NCBI RefSeq assembly: GCF_008973485.1
Contig: NZ_CP031223.1
Span: forward strand, 3,992,001-4,056,000
Length of the DNA: 64,000 bases
Direction: 5' to 3'
Origin: Psychrobacillus glaciei
GTDB lineage: Bacteria > Bacillota > Bacilli > Bacillales_A > Planococcaceae
Part shown: piece by piece, positions 8,558-17,037 of the stretch
Layout of the letters: every line of letters begins with the position of its first letter
Numbering within the stretch: position 1 is the first letter of the stretch
Position numbers and translations under genes: made by a program
Notes under the pieces: generated by a model
The model's input: the letters and a program-made list of their open reading frames with translations, nothing else
Databases searched by the model: none
What the model was told of the DNA's origin: nothing

Positions 8558-9426
8558 TTCTTAACCAACTCTTCCTTTGTTGTATAGTCGTATACACCTT
8601 TGCCGGTCTTTCGTCCAAGTCGCCCTGCTTTGACATATTGCTCGAGGAGAGGTGCTGGGCGATATTTCTCCCCAAGCTTTTCGTGTAAATAGTTCAAGTT
8701 ATTCAACCGCGTATCTAGTCCAACGAGATCGACGAGTTCGAATGGACCCATTGGATAATTCAATCCTAGCTTGATTGCTTTATCAATTTCTTCTGGAGTG
8801 CCCAGTCCTTCTTGGAGCATGTAAAATGCTTCATTGCCAACAAGTGCACTAATCCGGCTCGTTACGAACCCAGGAAATTCATTGATGACGACTGTTTCTT
8901 TACCCATCTTTACAGCTACTTCTCTAATTGTTTCTGCTGTTTCATCGCTCGTTTCTAACCCACGAACAATTTCGACAAGAGGCATTTTATGTACAGGATT
9001 AAAAAAGTGCATCGCAATTGTTTTTTCTGGGCGTTTACCAAAAGAAGCAATTTCCGTTGGGCTCATCGTTGAAGTATTTGTAGCAAAATAACAATGACTC
9101 GGAGCATATTCTTCTATCGTTTCAAACACATGTTTTTTAATTTCCGTCTTTTCTGGAACAGCTTCAATGATTAAGTCAGCAATTCTAGACGCTTTTTTCA
9201 AGTCGATTTCATAAGTTAAATTCCCACGTGCCTGGTCGGCTTGGTCAAATGAAATTTTCCCAAGCTTTATACCTTTTACAAAAATACTATCTATTTCTTT
9301 TTTCGCATTTTGTAATGCAGAATCATTATTGTCGACGAGTGTCACTGCATACCCACCAACCGCTCCAACATAAGCGATTCCTCTTCCCATCACACCTGAA
9401 CCTATGATTACAATATGGTTAATCAT
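8554..9426 (-). CDS. paaH: 3-hydroxyacyl-CoA dehydrogenase
   Basis: A 290-aa enzyme that oxidises 3-hydroxyadipyl-CoA with NAD. The N-terminal Rossmann motif reads IGSGVMGRGIAYVG, the catalytic His block MHFFNPVHKMPLVEIV, and the C-terminal domain carries NYPMGPFELVDLVGLD. The start is ATG 9426 because AAAGGAGG lies six bases upstream and MINHIVIIGSG is the normal family N-terminus; an in-frame extension to 9516 has no support. It heads a sub-cluster paaH-paaJ-crotonase separated from the aldehyde dehydrogenase by a 331-bp structured gap. Confidence 0.9.
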   Translation of the reverse strand: MINHIVIIGSGVMGRGIAYVGAVGGYAVTLVDNNDSALQNAKKEIDSIFVKGIKLGKISFDQADQARGNLTYEIDLKKASRIADLIIEAVPEKTEIKKHVFETIEEYAPSHCYFATNTSTMSPTEIASFGKRPEKTIAMHFFNPVHKMPLVEIVRGLETSDETAETIREVAVKMGKETVVINEFPGFVTSRISALVGNEAFYMLQEGLGTPEEIDKAIKLGLNYPMGPFELVDLVGLDTRLNNLNYLHEKLGEKYRPAPLLEQYVKAGRLGRKTGKGVYDYTTKEELVKK

Positions 9427-9454
9427 CTTTATCCTCCTTTGATAATGAAAGAAG

Positions 9455-9485
9455 ACGGACAGGGGTATGAATGATCCCTGTCCGT
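9455..9485. other. Hairpin in the leader of paaH
   Basis: ACGGACAGGG / CCCTGTCCGT form a perfect 10-bp stem around a short loop, 30 bases upstream of the paaH start. No clear U-tract follows on the minus strand, so it may stabilise a processed transcript end or attenuate rather than terminate fully. Confidence 0.55.
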
Positions 9486-9540
9486 AATCCCCCTCTATTT
9501 TTACATAACAAAGCATAAACTTTTCTCCGTAGTATCTGTC

Positions 9541-9745
9541 CAGACTCCTTGGCCTTGCCCCTCGGGGTCAAATGTGAAAAAGCTGCTCCTGCGCAAGCTC
9601 GTCGCAAACAAGTGCGTTTGTGGTGGCTGGAGAGCTGCCTCCAGCGCCCGCAAGATGCGAGTCATGTCTGCTTTGCCACAGGATGTGGCGAAATTTGCAG
9701 ACCTACACTTTCCCCATTTGCCTGTCGGGGCAGACATAGGCGCTT
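9541..9745. repeat. GC-rich structured intergenic repeat, family 2, copy A
   Basis: Non-coding, clearly GC-richer than its surroundings. Read on the plus strand it shows GGTGGC, a hairpin TGGAG/CTCCA, a hairpin CGC-AAGAT-GCG, then an outer stem GTCTGC (9666-9671)/GCAGAC (9697-9702) enclosing GCCAC-AGGAT-GTGGC. The same order recurs at 52035-52200 with different but still paired arms. It fills the gap between the aldehyde dehydrogenase and paaH. Confidence 0.7.
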
Positions 9746-9757
9746 CCGCTTTTCTAT

Positions 9758-11275
9758 TTACAGTCCGAACGGATTTAGTGGACGACTGCCATAGTATGAT
9801 AAAATACTTTTCGTTTCTGAATAAAGATCAAGCGTTTCGATACATAGCTCGCGTCCAAACCCGGATTGCTTATAGCCACCAAATGGTGTCCCTGGGAATG
9901 CTGAGAATGGACAGTTTACCATGACAATCCCTGCTTGGATCTGGTTTGCAACACGTGTGGCACGTGCACCGTCTTTGGACCAAATCGCTGAACCTAATCC
10001 AAACTCAGTATCGTTCGCAAGTCGGATAGCCTCTTTTTCATCTTTAAATTTCATCACAACGACAACCGGACCGAAAATCTCTTCTTTTACAACCGTCATA
10101 TCGTGATTTACGTTTGCAATAATCGTCGGCTCATACCAGAATCCATCTTCATACCCTTCTGGTCTCGCAACATTACCGCCAACAATAATTTCCGCCCCTT
10201 CTTTTCGAGCAGATTGGACGTAACCATCGATTGTATCTAGTTGACCTTGATCGATAATTGCCCCCACATGTGTTCCTTTATCAAACGGGTTTCCTAGCTG
10301 TAGTTTTTTTGTTTTTTCAACAAACTTGCTCATGAAGTCATCATAAATGTCTTCGTGCACATATAAACGGGAACGTGCTTCACATGATTGACCCGAGTTG
10401 TAGAATATACCAAATAAAGAACCATCTACTGCAGCTTCCAAATCCGCATCTTCAAATACGATATTCGGTGATTTTCCACCGAGCTCAAGTGTGACCCGTT
10501 TTAATGTTAGAGATGCTTTGCCCATGATGTCTTTACCGATAGGTGTCGAGCCAGTGAAGGCTACTTTATCAACTTGCGGATGCTCCACTAAGAAGTTACC
10601 GATTTCAGAGCCCGAACCCGGAAGCACGTTTACCACGCCCGCTGGAACACCTGCTTCCAGACAAATTTCTCCAAGAATAATAGCTGTCAGTGGAGTGAGC
10701 GATGCCGGCTTCACAATTACCGAACAGCCAACTGCAATTGCAGGTGCCACTTTCCAAGCTGCCATCATGAGTGGGTAATTCCACGGGATAATTTGCGCGC
10801 AAACACCAACAGGCTCCTTCTCCGTGTAGTTGTGGAATTGTCCCGGTACATTGTTCACCGTTCCGCGGTGACCAACAATTGCGCCTGCATAAAATTCAAA
10901 ATCCTCAATTGCTTGTGAAACTTGACCTTGAGCTGCGTGTAGAGATTTACCAGTATCAAGAATTTCCAATTCAACAAGTTCATTGAAACGAGTGCGCATA
11001 ATAGCTGCGATCTTATTCAGTACCTGCGCACGACGGCCAATTGTTGACTTTTTCCACTTGCCATTATCAAACGCATCACGGGCAGCTGCGATTGCTTTTT
11101 CAGCATCTTCTTTTGATGCTTTTGCAACTTCTGCTACAAGTGCACCTGTTGCCGGATTATATGTTTTGATCGTTTCACCTGTACTGCTTTTTACTTTTTC
11201 TCCGTTAATAATCAAATGATAAAAGTCACGCTTCATCGCTTCTTGCTCCATTTTACTTTCAGCAATTTTTGTCAT
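9758..11275 (-). CDS. Aldehyde dehydrogenase in the phenylacetate cluster
   Basis: A 505-aa NAD(P)-dependent aldehyde dehydrogenase. Motifs are IPWNYPLMMAAWKVAPA, FTGSTPIGKDIM, the general-base Glu in VTLELGGKSPNIVF, the nucleophile Cys in NSGQSCEARSR, and KEEIFGPVV. It is a stand-alone enzyme with no C-terminal hydratase domain, unlike the PaaZ fusion. It sits between paaG and paaH, so oxidation of the ring-opened 3-oxo-5,6-dehydrosuberyl-CoA semialdehyde is the most economical role. Phenylacetaldehyde dehydrogenase is the main alternative. It begins 15 bases after the paaG stop... on the transcript it follows the crotonases only by orientation: it is downstream of paaG. Confidence 0.85.
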   Translation of the reverse strand: MTKIAESKMEQEAMKRDFYHLIINGEKVKSSTGETIKTYNPATGALVAEVAKASKEDAEKAIAAARDAFDNGKWKKSTIGRRAQVLNKIAAIMRTRFNELVELEILDTGKSLHAAQGQVSQAIEDFEFYAGAIVGHRGTVNNVPGQFHNYTEKEPVGVCAQIIPWNYPLMMAAWKVAPAIAVGCSVIVKPASLTPLTAIILGEICLEAGVPAGVVNVLPGSGSEIGNFLVEHPQVDKVAFTGSTPIGKDIMGKASLTLKRVTLELGGKSPNIVFEDADLEAAVDGSLFGIFYNSGQSCEARSRLYVHEDIYDDFMSKFVEKTKKLQLGNPFDKGTHVGAIIDQGQLDTIDGYVQSARKEGAEIIVGGNVARPEGYEDGFWYEPTIIANVNHDMTVVKEEIFGPVVVVMKFKDEKEAIRLANDTEFGLGSAIWSKDGARATRVANQIQAGIVMVNCPFSAFPGTPFGGYKQSGFGRELCIETLDLYSETKSILSYYGSRPLNPFGL

Positions 11276-11289
11276 ATGCTTAGCACTCC

Positions 11290-12063
11290 TTATTGTCCTG
11301 AAAAAACAGGTTTTCTTTTTTCCATAAATGCATGGACACCTTCCCGATGATCATTTGTTAGACCAGCAATTCGCTGTCCTTGTGCTTCTTGCTCCAGATA
11401 ATCTTCAAAAGAAAGTTCCGTAACCGCTTTCAACGAACGTTTGATTAATCCAATTGCTTGTGTTGGCAAAGCAGATAGTCTTGCTGCAAATACAGAAACG
11501 TCTTCTTCCCAAGTTTCCATTGGAATTAGTCTGTTCGCTAGACCCATTGCTACTGCATCTGCAGCCGACACTTTTTCTCCCAAAATGGAGAGTTCCGCAG
11601 CTTTCGACTGACCAACTAGCTGCGTTAAATAATAAAGATTACCCGAATCCGGAATAAGTCCAACATGTATGAAAGCGTTCAAAAAACTCGCACGTTCCGA
11701 AACAAGTCGAAAGTCACAAGCAAGCGCTAGGCTGAATCCCGCTCCAGCTGCTACTCCATTTACCGCAGCGACAATTGGTTTTTCACATTGTCTCATTTGC
11801 TTAATCATTGGTCCGTAGTGGTCTCTTAGTACTTGACCATGATCCATATGCTCGTCAACTTCTGCTAAATCCTGACCAGAACAAAATGCCCGTCCTTCAC
11901 CTGTAATGACAATACATCGAACTTGTTCATCAAAAGTAGCGGCTTTGATCGCGTCTTTCACTTCCCGATTCATTTGTGCAATAAATGCATTCAATTTATC
12001 CGGTCTATTTAAATAAAGCCATGCAATACCGTCTTTAACGTCATACCGAATCGTTTCAAACAT
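11290..12063 (-). CDS. paaG: 1,2-epoxyphenylacetyl-CoA isomerase
   Basis: A 257-aa crotonase-fold isomerase. CSGQDLAEVD and GVAAGAGFSLALACDFR form the oxyanion hole. The active-site Asp appears in GLIPDSGNLYYL, where hydratases have Glu-rich GAGGTQRL; this PDSG signature is typical of PaaG, which converts the ring epoxide to oxepin-CoA. The C-terminus FMEKRKPVFSGQ is standard. It is 12 bp downstream of the paaF-like gene with an RBS of the form GGAGG, and 14 bp upstream of the aldehyde dehydrogenase, in one operon. Confidence 0.9.
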   Translation of the reverse strand: MFETIRYDVKDGIAWLYLNRPDKLNAFIAQMNREVKDAIKAATFDEQVRCIVITGEGRAFCSGQDLAEVDEHMDHGQVLRDHYGPMIKQMRQCEKPIVAAVNGVAAGAGFSLALACDFRLVSERASFLNAFIHVGLIPDSGNLYYLTQLVGQSKAAELSILGEKVSAADAVAMGLANRLIPMETWEEDVSVFAARLSALPTQAIGLIKRSLKAVTELSFEDYLEQEAQGQRIAGLTNDHREGVHAFMEKRKPVFSGQ

Positions 12064-12075
12064 GCAATAACCTCC

Positions 12076-12852
12076 TTACTTCCCTTGATAATTCGGTTTT
12101 CTTTTTTCTACAAATGCATTCATGCCTTCTTTTTGGTCTTCTGTACCGAAGAGTAGGTAGAAGTTTTTTCGTTCATATTGCATCCCTTCATATAAAGAGT
12201 AATCCACTGCTTTGTTAACCGAATCTTTAATGAGGCGCAACGAAAGAGGCGGTTGTTTCGCTAGACGCTCTGCGAATTTCATCGTCTCTTCTATTACTAG
12301 CTCAGGTGCAACGATTTTATTGATAACCCCGTGTTTAAGAGCCGTCTCCGCAGAGATACGCTCTCCAGTCCAAAGCCATTCCAGCGCTTTCGTACGGCCA
12401 ACAAGTTTCGTAAGCCGTTGCGTTCCTCCTGCACCAGGCATGACGCCAAGTCCTACCTCTGGAAATGAAAACTCCGTACCGTTAGCAGCGATTAATAGAT
12501 CACAGCAAAGCGCAAGCTCAAATCCACCGCCGAAAACGAATCCTTTTACTGCACCAATAATTGGTTTTTTTATAAGTGCAAAACGATCCCAATCAGCAAA
12601 TTGATTTAGTAGTTCCAGACTAATTGGATTATCATCCATCATTTCATCAATATCTGCTCCTGCTGAAAAAGTCCGTCCTTTACCAGTAAGTACCATGACA
12701 CGAACGTTTTCATCTCGGTCGAAACCTTCCAACGCCGTGATAATTTCACTGACCATTTTTCGATTCAATGAATTTAACTGACGAGGGCGGTTCAGTTCAA
12801 TAACTGCCACATTTCCCGTTAAGGAAGTTTCAATGAATTCGAAACGGTTCAT
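12076..12852 (-). CDS. paaF: 2,3-dehydroadipyl-CoA hydratase-like crotonase
   Basis: A 258-aa enoyl-CoA hydratase with FSAGADIDEM and GFVFGGGFELALCCD for the oxyanion hole and FPEVGLGVMPGAGGTQRL for the acid/base region. PaaF hydrates 2,3-dehydroadipyl-CoA after ring cleavage. It overlaps the stop of the EthD gene by one base (TAATG), so the two are coupled, and paaG follows 12 bp later. Assignment to PaaF rather than another hydratase rests mainly on position within the cluster. Confidence 0.85.
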   Translation of the reverse strand: MNRFEFIETSLTGNVAVIELNRPRQLNSLNRKMVSEIITALEGFDRDENVRVMVLTGKGRTFSAGADIDEMMDDNPISLELLNQFADWDRFALIKKPIIGAVKGFVFGGGFELALCCDLLIAANGTEFSFPEVGLGVMPGAGGTQRLTKLVGRTKALEWLWTGERISAETALKHGVINKIVAPELVIEETMKFAERLAKQPPLSLRLIKDSVNKAVDYSLYEGMQYERKNFYLLFGTEDQKEGMNAFVEKRKPNYQGK

Positions 12853-13154
12853 TACGCTTCTTCACCAATCATTAATGTGACAAGATCTCCTGCAAATCCC
12901 ATTAAGTCCTTGCCAGATGCTCTTCCTTCAGGTGAACGTAGCCCTTCTTGCAGTGCATCCAAACTATCGTAATGCATTTCACAAGTAAGATAGTATTTTC
13001 CTTCTCCCCCCATTGGAGATCCTGTCACTTTGGTCACTTTCATCTCTCGAAGTCCTGGAATTTTCGCTGTAAGGGGTGCATGCACGTTGAAATAATATTC
13101 GTCAAAAACCTCTTTGTTTTCAGGGTGTTTATACAATGCGATTAATTTAGCCAT
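12852..13154 (-). CDS. EthD-family small protein in paa cluster
   Basis: A 100-aa ferredoxin-like alpha/beta dimer protein of the EthD family: MAKLIALYKHPENKEVFDEYYF, VHAPLTAKIPGLREM, YYLTCEMHYDSLDALQEGL and SPEGRASGKDL are all typical. Family members are small accessory or isomerase-like proteins with mostly unknown substrates. It sits between paaD and paaF, 16 bp after paaD, and overlaps the start of paaF, so it is co-translated with the pathway enzymes. It could act on a ring-opened or tropone-like intermediate or protect a labile one; no function is established from the sequence. Confidence 0.75.
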   Translation of the reverse strand: MAKLIALYKHPENKEVFDEYYFNVHAPLTAKIPGLREMKVTKVTGSPMGGEGKYYLTCEMHYDSLDALQEGLRSPEGRASGKDLMGFAGDLVTLMIGEEA

Positions 13155-13170
13155 TTATATTCTCCTCACT

Positions 13171-13671
13171 TTACATTAATGTAGAAACAGGTTTCATTGC
13201 TTCAAAAACGTTTTTACAGCTTTTACAGTACAAAATACTTCTACAAGCTGTCGGTCCGAAAATATTTTCCATCGTTACATAAGTTGAACCGCAGTATGCA
13301 CAATCCACATGCCATGAGCCGTCTTCCTCCAAATGACGAGGTGGCGGAGCAATTCCAAACTTCCGTAGATTCACATGCCCTTGCTCCGTTATTCGGTCTG
13401 ATGTCCAAGGAGGATGAAAGACGAACTCTACTTCAACTTCATCCACTTCTGGAAGCTTTTTTACCGCTTTCATCGTATTCAATTTGATAATTTCGAGTGC
13501 GGGACATCCCAAAAAAGTCGGAAGTAGAACTACCTTTACGTTATTTCCTTCCGTAGTGACTTCCCCCACCATACCAAGATCAATTATGCTGATAGAGTCA
13601 ATTTCTGGATCATTTACTCTTTTAAGTACTTCCAATACGCGCCCGGCAGAAACTTCTACAGATGCAGTCAT
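13171..13671 (-). CDS. paaD: Phenylacetyl-CoA epoxidase assembly protein PaaD
   Basis: A 166-aa protein with an N-terminal MIP18/DUF59 domain (VNDPEIDSISIIDLGMV, with the conserved Cys C56 in FLGCPA) and a C-terminal zinc-ribbon-like region with C124, C127, C143, C149 and C152. PaaD-type proteins are thought to help assemble or maintain metal centres of the PaaABC epoxidase. It lies directly downstream of paaC in the conserved order A-B-C-D. No paaE follows; the next gene is EthD. Confidence 0.9.
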   Translation of the reverse strand: MTASVEVSAGRVLEVLKRVNDPEIDSISIIDLGMVGEVTTEGNNVKVVLLPTFLGCPALEIIKLNTMKAVKKLPEVDEVEVEFVFHPPWTSDRITEQGHVNLRKFGIAPPPRHLEEDGSWHVDCAYCGSTYVTMENIFGPTACRSILYCKSCKNVFEAMKPVSTLM

Positions 13672-13697
13672 TCAGCTCACCTCTTTCCATTTTCGGA

Positions 13698-14510
13698 TTA
13701 CCAGGTTGCTACTGGGTCAAGTTTGTAAACTTCAGATAGTGTTAATAATGCTTCATTCAAATCTTTCGTATGTTCACCGTTCCGACCGTTTTTTGTAGGT
13801 TGTTCTGGAATCGGCGGCACTTTCATTTGAAGAGCACTGAATACTGGCTCGATGCTTGCCTTCCATTTCTCTTTCAATAATTCTTCACTAGCTATTAATC
13901 TACTTGTTTCTATTACTTGTTTTTGGTTTCCATAAGAAAATACATCCCCAAAGTCTCCCATTACAAGTTCTATTGCATCGTTCATTTTCTTCTTTGCAAC
14001 ATCCGTAGAGCTTAATAATTGTTTAAACCAAGTTTCCCAGTGCAATCTATGATAATAAAGTTCCATTTTCACTTTTACAGCCACTTCTGCAATTGGGCTA
14101 TAAGAGCTTTCACTAAGCGAATCAACTTTCACTTTTTTCGCTTGGGTGTAAAAATAACTCCTTACAACTTGATAGGCCCAATCATACTGGGGTGTTTCCA
14201 TATAATAACCTTCTCCGTTTACTCGCTCCGTCAAAACGCTGTTTCTTCTTTCCTTTACCGGGCGTAAATGGGCAAGGTCATCGGCATTACCCACTTCCAA
14301 ATCTTCTAGAAGTTTATAATACATGGCTGCATGACCCATACTGTCTTGGCTAATGGAAGAAGATGCAACGTCTTCCTCAATATGAGGAGCAAGTCCGAGC
14401 CATTCAGATCCTCTGTAGGCATACAAAAAATCATCGTCAGCCAGTTGGAATAATAAGTTCGTTATTGCTTTTTTATACTCCGGACTCATGATAGAATCTT
14501 TTTCGGTCAT
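13698..14510 (-). CDS. paaC: Phenylacetyl-CoA epoxidase structural subunit PaaC
   Basis: A 270-aa ferritin-like four-helix protein. It has FQLADDDFLYAYRGSEWLGLAPHIEEDVA, SQDSMGHAAMYYKLLEDL and RLHWETWFKQLL. PaaC is the non-catalytic partner of PaaA that stabilises the diiron subunit and contributes to substrate binding. Its ATG overlaps the TGA of paaB (ATGA). A second ATG at codon 8 (MSPEYKK) is the only plausible alternative start. Confidence 0.92.
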   Translation of the reverse strand: MTEKDSIMSPEYKKAITNLLFQLADDDFLYAYRGSEWLGLAPHIEEDVASSSISQDSMGHAAMYYKLLEDLEVGNADDLAHLRPVKERRNSVLTERVNGEGYYMETPQYDWAYQVVRSYFYTQAKKVKVDSLSESSYSPIAEVAVKVKMELYYHRLHWETWFKQLLSSTDVAKKKMNDAIELVMGDFGDVFSYGNQKQVIETSRLIASEELLKEKWKASIEPVFSALQMKVPPIPEQPTKNGRNGEHTKDLNEALLTLSEVYKLDPVATW

Positions 14511-14854
14511 TTACGTTCCCCTCCCCATGACAGAATCTCTTTTTCATCCAGAATTTGCTGCTCGTATTGACGCCATTTTTTCTTTAAATAGCCGTAGCCT
14601 TTTGTCGTACGATAATCTTTATTGTCAAGTCTGCTTAGTGTTAACTTCTCTTCCGCATCCATCTTTCGGATATTCTTTCGATTCACAATCCAAATGTCAG
14701 CAACCGGTTCGCGGCGCATGAAATTCTCCTGTGCCAAAATAAATGCCATATCTTCATTTGGAGCTAGTAAGCTAAATTGGTGTTGGAATGCAGAGCTTGG
14801 CGTTCGCTTGCTAAAAACTTCATATTCTTGATAAAATGTTTTTTCATCCGCCAT
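14507..14854 (-). CDS. paaB: Phenylacetyl-CoA epoxidase subunit PaaB
   Basis: A 115-aa protein of normal PaaB length plus a short tail. QEYEVFSKRTPSSAFQHQFSLLAPNEDMAFILAQENFMRREPVADIWIV is the conserved PaaB fold, covering residues 9 to about 57. PaaB bridges PaaAC heterodimers in the epoxidase. It lies 18 bp after paaA with a GGAGTCAGG-type ribosome site and overlaps paaC by four bases. Confidence 0.93.
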   Translation of the reverse strand: MADEKTFYQEYEVFSKRTPSSAFQHQFSLLAPNEDMAFILAQENFMRREPVADIWIVNRKNIRKMDAEEKLTLSRLDNKDYRTTKGYGYLKKKWRQYEQQILDEKEILSWGGERK

Positions 14855-14872
14855 TTATCCTGACTCCTTCCT

Positions 14873-15826
14873 CTAATTGACCGCCACACTTAGCGCATCG
14901 CGCACCCATGCATTATTTTCGTACGAAGATCGGCGTAAGTTCAGACGTGCTTGTGAACGTGGTCCTCCGTTTTTAATAATTTTCTTGAATTCATTCCAAT
15001 CCGGTTGTTTATACGACCATAGTTTACTTTCTTCGTCGAAATGGAGAGTGGAATCCGGAATTGTCAATCCAAGTGATAAAATACGTGGAATGTATTTGTC
15101 AAAAAAGATTTGCCTGAAGTCTTCGTTTGTTTTCGTTCGAATTTTATATTTAATCGTTAAATCTTGTTTCGAAGAACCTGTCGTTTCTTTGCTTGCAGGT
15201 CCAAAGAACATGAGAAGGGCTTCCCACCAACGACTCAGAGATTCTTGAATCATCGCTTTTTGCTCATCTGTTCCTTCTGCAAGCGCCATGATGATCGATT
15301 CGCCATGCTGCGCATGAAACACTTCTTCTGCACAAATGCGCTGTAGTGCTCTCGCGTATGGTCCGTATGAAGCACCAAGCATATTGGTTTGAGTAATAAT
15401 AGCCGCTCCATCAACGAGCCAACCTATGATTCCTGCATCCGCCCATGTTTTTGTTTCCATATGGAAAACATTATGGAATTTTAAATCACCATTGAATAGA
15501 TCCTGCATTAAATCCCCACGATTTTTTCCATAAGGTAAAAGTAAGTCTTCCGTTACGCGTAGAAGTAACTGACCGTGACCCATTTCATCCTGCACCTTTG
15601 CCATAATGCCAAGCTTTCGAGAAAGGGAAGGAGCTTTAGGCACCCATTCCTTCTCAGGTAGCGCTCCCATTATTTCACTTATCCCGTGCATGGAAATTAA
15701 TTTAATTAATGTGATCCTGTATTCTTCCGGCATCCAGTCATCTGCTTCAATCTTGTCGCCTGCCTCAATACGCTGCATGAAATGAGCCATTTGTGCTTCT
15801 TCCGAAAAATTGTGTACACTCGACAT
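14873..15826 (-). CDS. paaA: Phenylacetyl-CoA 1,2-epoxidase catalytic subunit PaaA
   Basis: A 317-aa diiron oxygenase subunit. Helices carry ligand pairs in AKVQDEMGHGQLLLRV and ICAEEVFHAQHGESI (ExxH type). The C-terminal GPRSQARLNLRRSSYENNAWVRDAL is a family signature. With PaaB and PaaC it epoxidises the aromatic ring of phenylacetyl-CoA. The start ATG 15826 follows AGGAGGG. It has its own promoter with the locus operator (15883-15919), so paaABCD and downstream genes can be transcribed independently of paaK. Confidence 0.95.
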   Translation of the reverse strand: MSSVHNFSEEAQMAHFMQRIEAGDKIEADDWMPEEYRITLIKLISMHGISEIMGALPEKEWVPKAPSLSRKLGIMAKVQDEMGHGQLLLRVTEDLLLPYGKNRGDLMQDLFNGDLKFHNVFHMETKTWADAGIIGWLVDGAAIITQTNMLGASYGPYARALQRICAEEVFHAQHGESIIMALAEGTDEQKAMIQESLSRWWEALLMFFGPASKETTGSSKQDLTIKYKIRTKTNEDFRQIFFDKYIPRILSLGLTIPDSTLHFDEESKLWSYKQPDWNEFKKIIKNGGPRSQARLNLRRSSYENNAWVRDALSVAVN

Positions 15827-15882
15827 ATGTAATCCCTCCTTTATTTAAGTTATGCATCGTTGTTACGTAGTATAACACTTTC

Positions 15883-15919
15883 ATAACGTCATTATATTAT
15901 GACGTTATATAAGTTGCAA
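15883..15919 (-). promoter_or_regulatory. paaA promoter with perfect palindromic operator
   Basis: On the minus strand, TTGCAA (15914-15919) and TATAAT (15891-15896) are spaced 17 bp. A perfect 10-bp inverted repeat, ATAACGTCAT (15883-15892) and ATGACGTTAT (15899-15908), covers the -10 and half of the spacer. It is the best-conserved member of the three ATAACG-N14-CGTWAT sites and the probable PaaX operator. Confidence 0.78.
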
Positions 15920-15989
15920 GTTAATTCTGATAATTTAAAACAGATTAGTAGGACTACTTTTCCTTCCATTAAACGGTTCTTCTAAAAAT

Positions 15990-17018
15990 TTATACTACTT
16001 TTTCCGTCTCTTTCTCAGGTTTATCCATAACACTTGTACTGTGAATCGGCTGAACTTTTGATGACGGGTCGATATATACTTTTGCATTACTAATCGCTGT
16101 TGGTGCTTCGCCAAATCCGCTCGCTATCAACTTTACTTTTCCTTCATATGAGCAAATATCACCGGCAGCATATATTCCTGGAATATTCGTTTCCATTTTT
16201 GAATTGACGACAATGCTGTTTTTCTCCAAATTAAATCCCCAATTTTTGATTGGACCAAGAGAAGATACGAAACCATAATTGACAATGACATCGTCCACGT
16301 CAATGACCTTCATTTCTGTACCTTTTACTTCATTTAACACGACATGCGTAATTTTATCTTTACCAATAAACTCCGCGGGTACGAATGGAGTCAGTACATC
16401 GACAGTAGAAGTCATCAACGTTTCCACTGTATGTTCATGCGCGCGGAATTTATCACGGCGATGTGCTAACGTTACTTTTTCTGCAACTGTTTCCAACATA
16501 AGAGCCCAATCCACTGCAGAATCTCCACCACCAAATAGTTGTACTTTTTTCCCTGCAAATTGCTGTAAATCATTGATAAAATAATGCAGATTGCTTTCTT
16601 CGAATCTAGCGGCATTTGGAAGATCCAGCTTCTTCGGTTGGAATGCACCATTTCCAGCAGTAATAATGATTGTTTTCGTAAAATGTGTCTCTTTATTCGT
16701 CACGAGGTTAAAAGTATTGTCTGGCTGTCTTTCTATTTCTTGCACAGCTTCATTTAAACAAACCGTTTGTTCAAATTGAGCCATTTGTTCCTTTAATCTA
16801 TCAACGAGTTGTTGTGCTGTTATCTTTGGGAAACCCGCAACATCGTAAATATACTTTTCCGGATATAATGCGGATAATTGTCCTCCAAGCTGCGGGAGGC
16901 TTTCGATAATTTTGCAAGACATATTTCGAAGACCTGCATAAAAAGCAGTGAATATGCCAACCGGTCCTCCTCCGATTACGGTAACGTCAAAAACTTCATT
17001 GTTGTGAGACAAATTCAA
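15990..17018 (-). CDS. Ferredoxin-NADP reductase, TrxR-like (YumC type)
   Basis: A 342-aa two-nucleotide-fold flavoprotein. It has an FAD motif near residue 16 ([16 protein letters not shown]), a NAD(P) motif [11 protein letters not shown] near 163 and [14 protein letters not shown] near the C-terminus. The redox-active CxxC of thioredoxin reductase is absent, which places it with YumC-like ferredoxin/flavodoxin-NADP reductases. It is encoded between paaK and paaA, where the iron-sulfur reductase PaaE would be expected to be supplied, so it may deliver electrons, directly or through a ferredoxin, to the PaaABC diiron centre. That partnership is inferred from position only. Confidence 0.88.
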   Translation of the reverse strand: MNLSHNNEVFDVTVIGGGPVGIFTAFYAGLRNMSCKIIESLPQLGGQLSALYPEKYIYDVAGFPKITAQQLVDRLKEQMAQFEQTVCLNEAVQEIERQPDNTFNLVTNKETHFTKTIIITAGNGAFQPKKLDLPNAARFEESNLHYFINDLQQFAGKKVQLFGGGDSAVDWALMLETVAEKVTLAHRRDKFRAHEHTVETLMTSTVDVLTPFVPAEFIGKDKITHVVLNEVKGTEMKVIDVDDVIVNYGFVSSLGPIKNWGFNLEKNSIVVNSKMETNIPGIYAAGDICSYEGKVKLIASGFGEAPTAISNAKVYIDPSSKVQPIHSTSVMDKPEKETEKVV

Positions 17019-17037
17019 TTCCTCCTTCTAAATGGGC

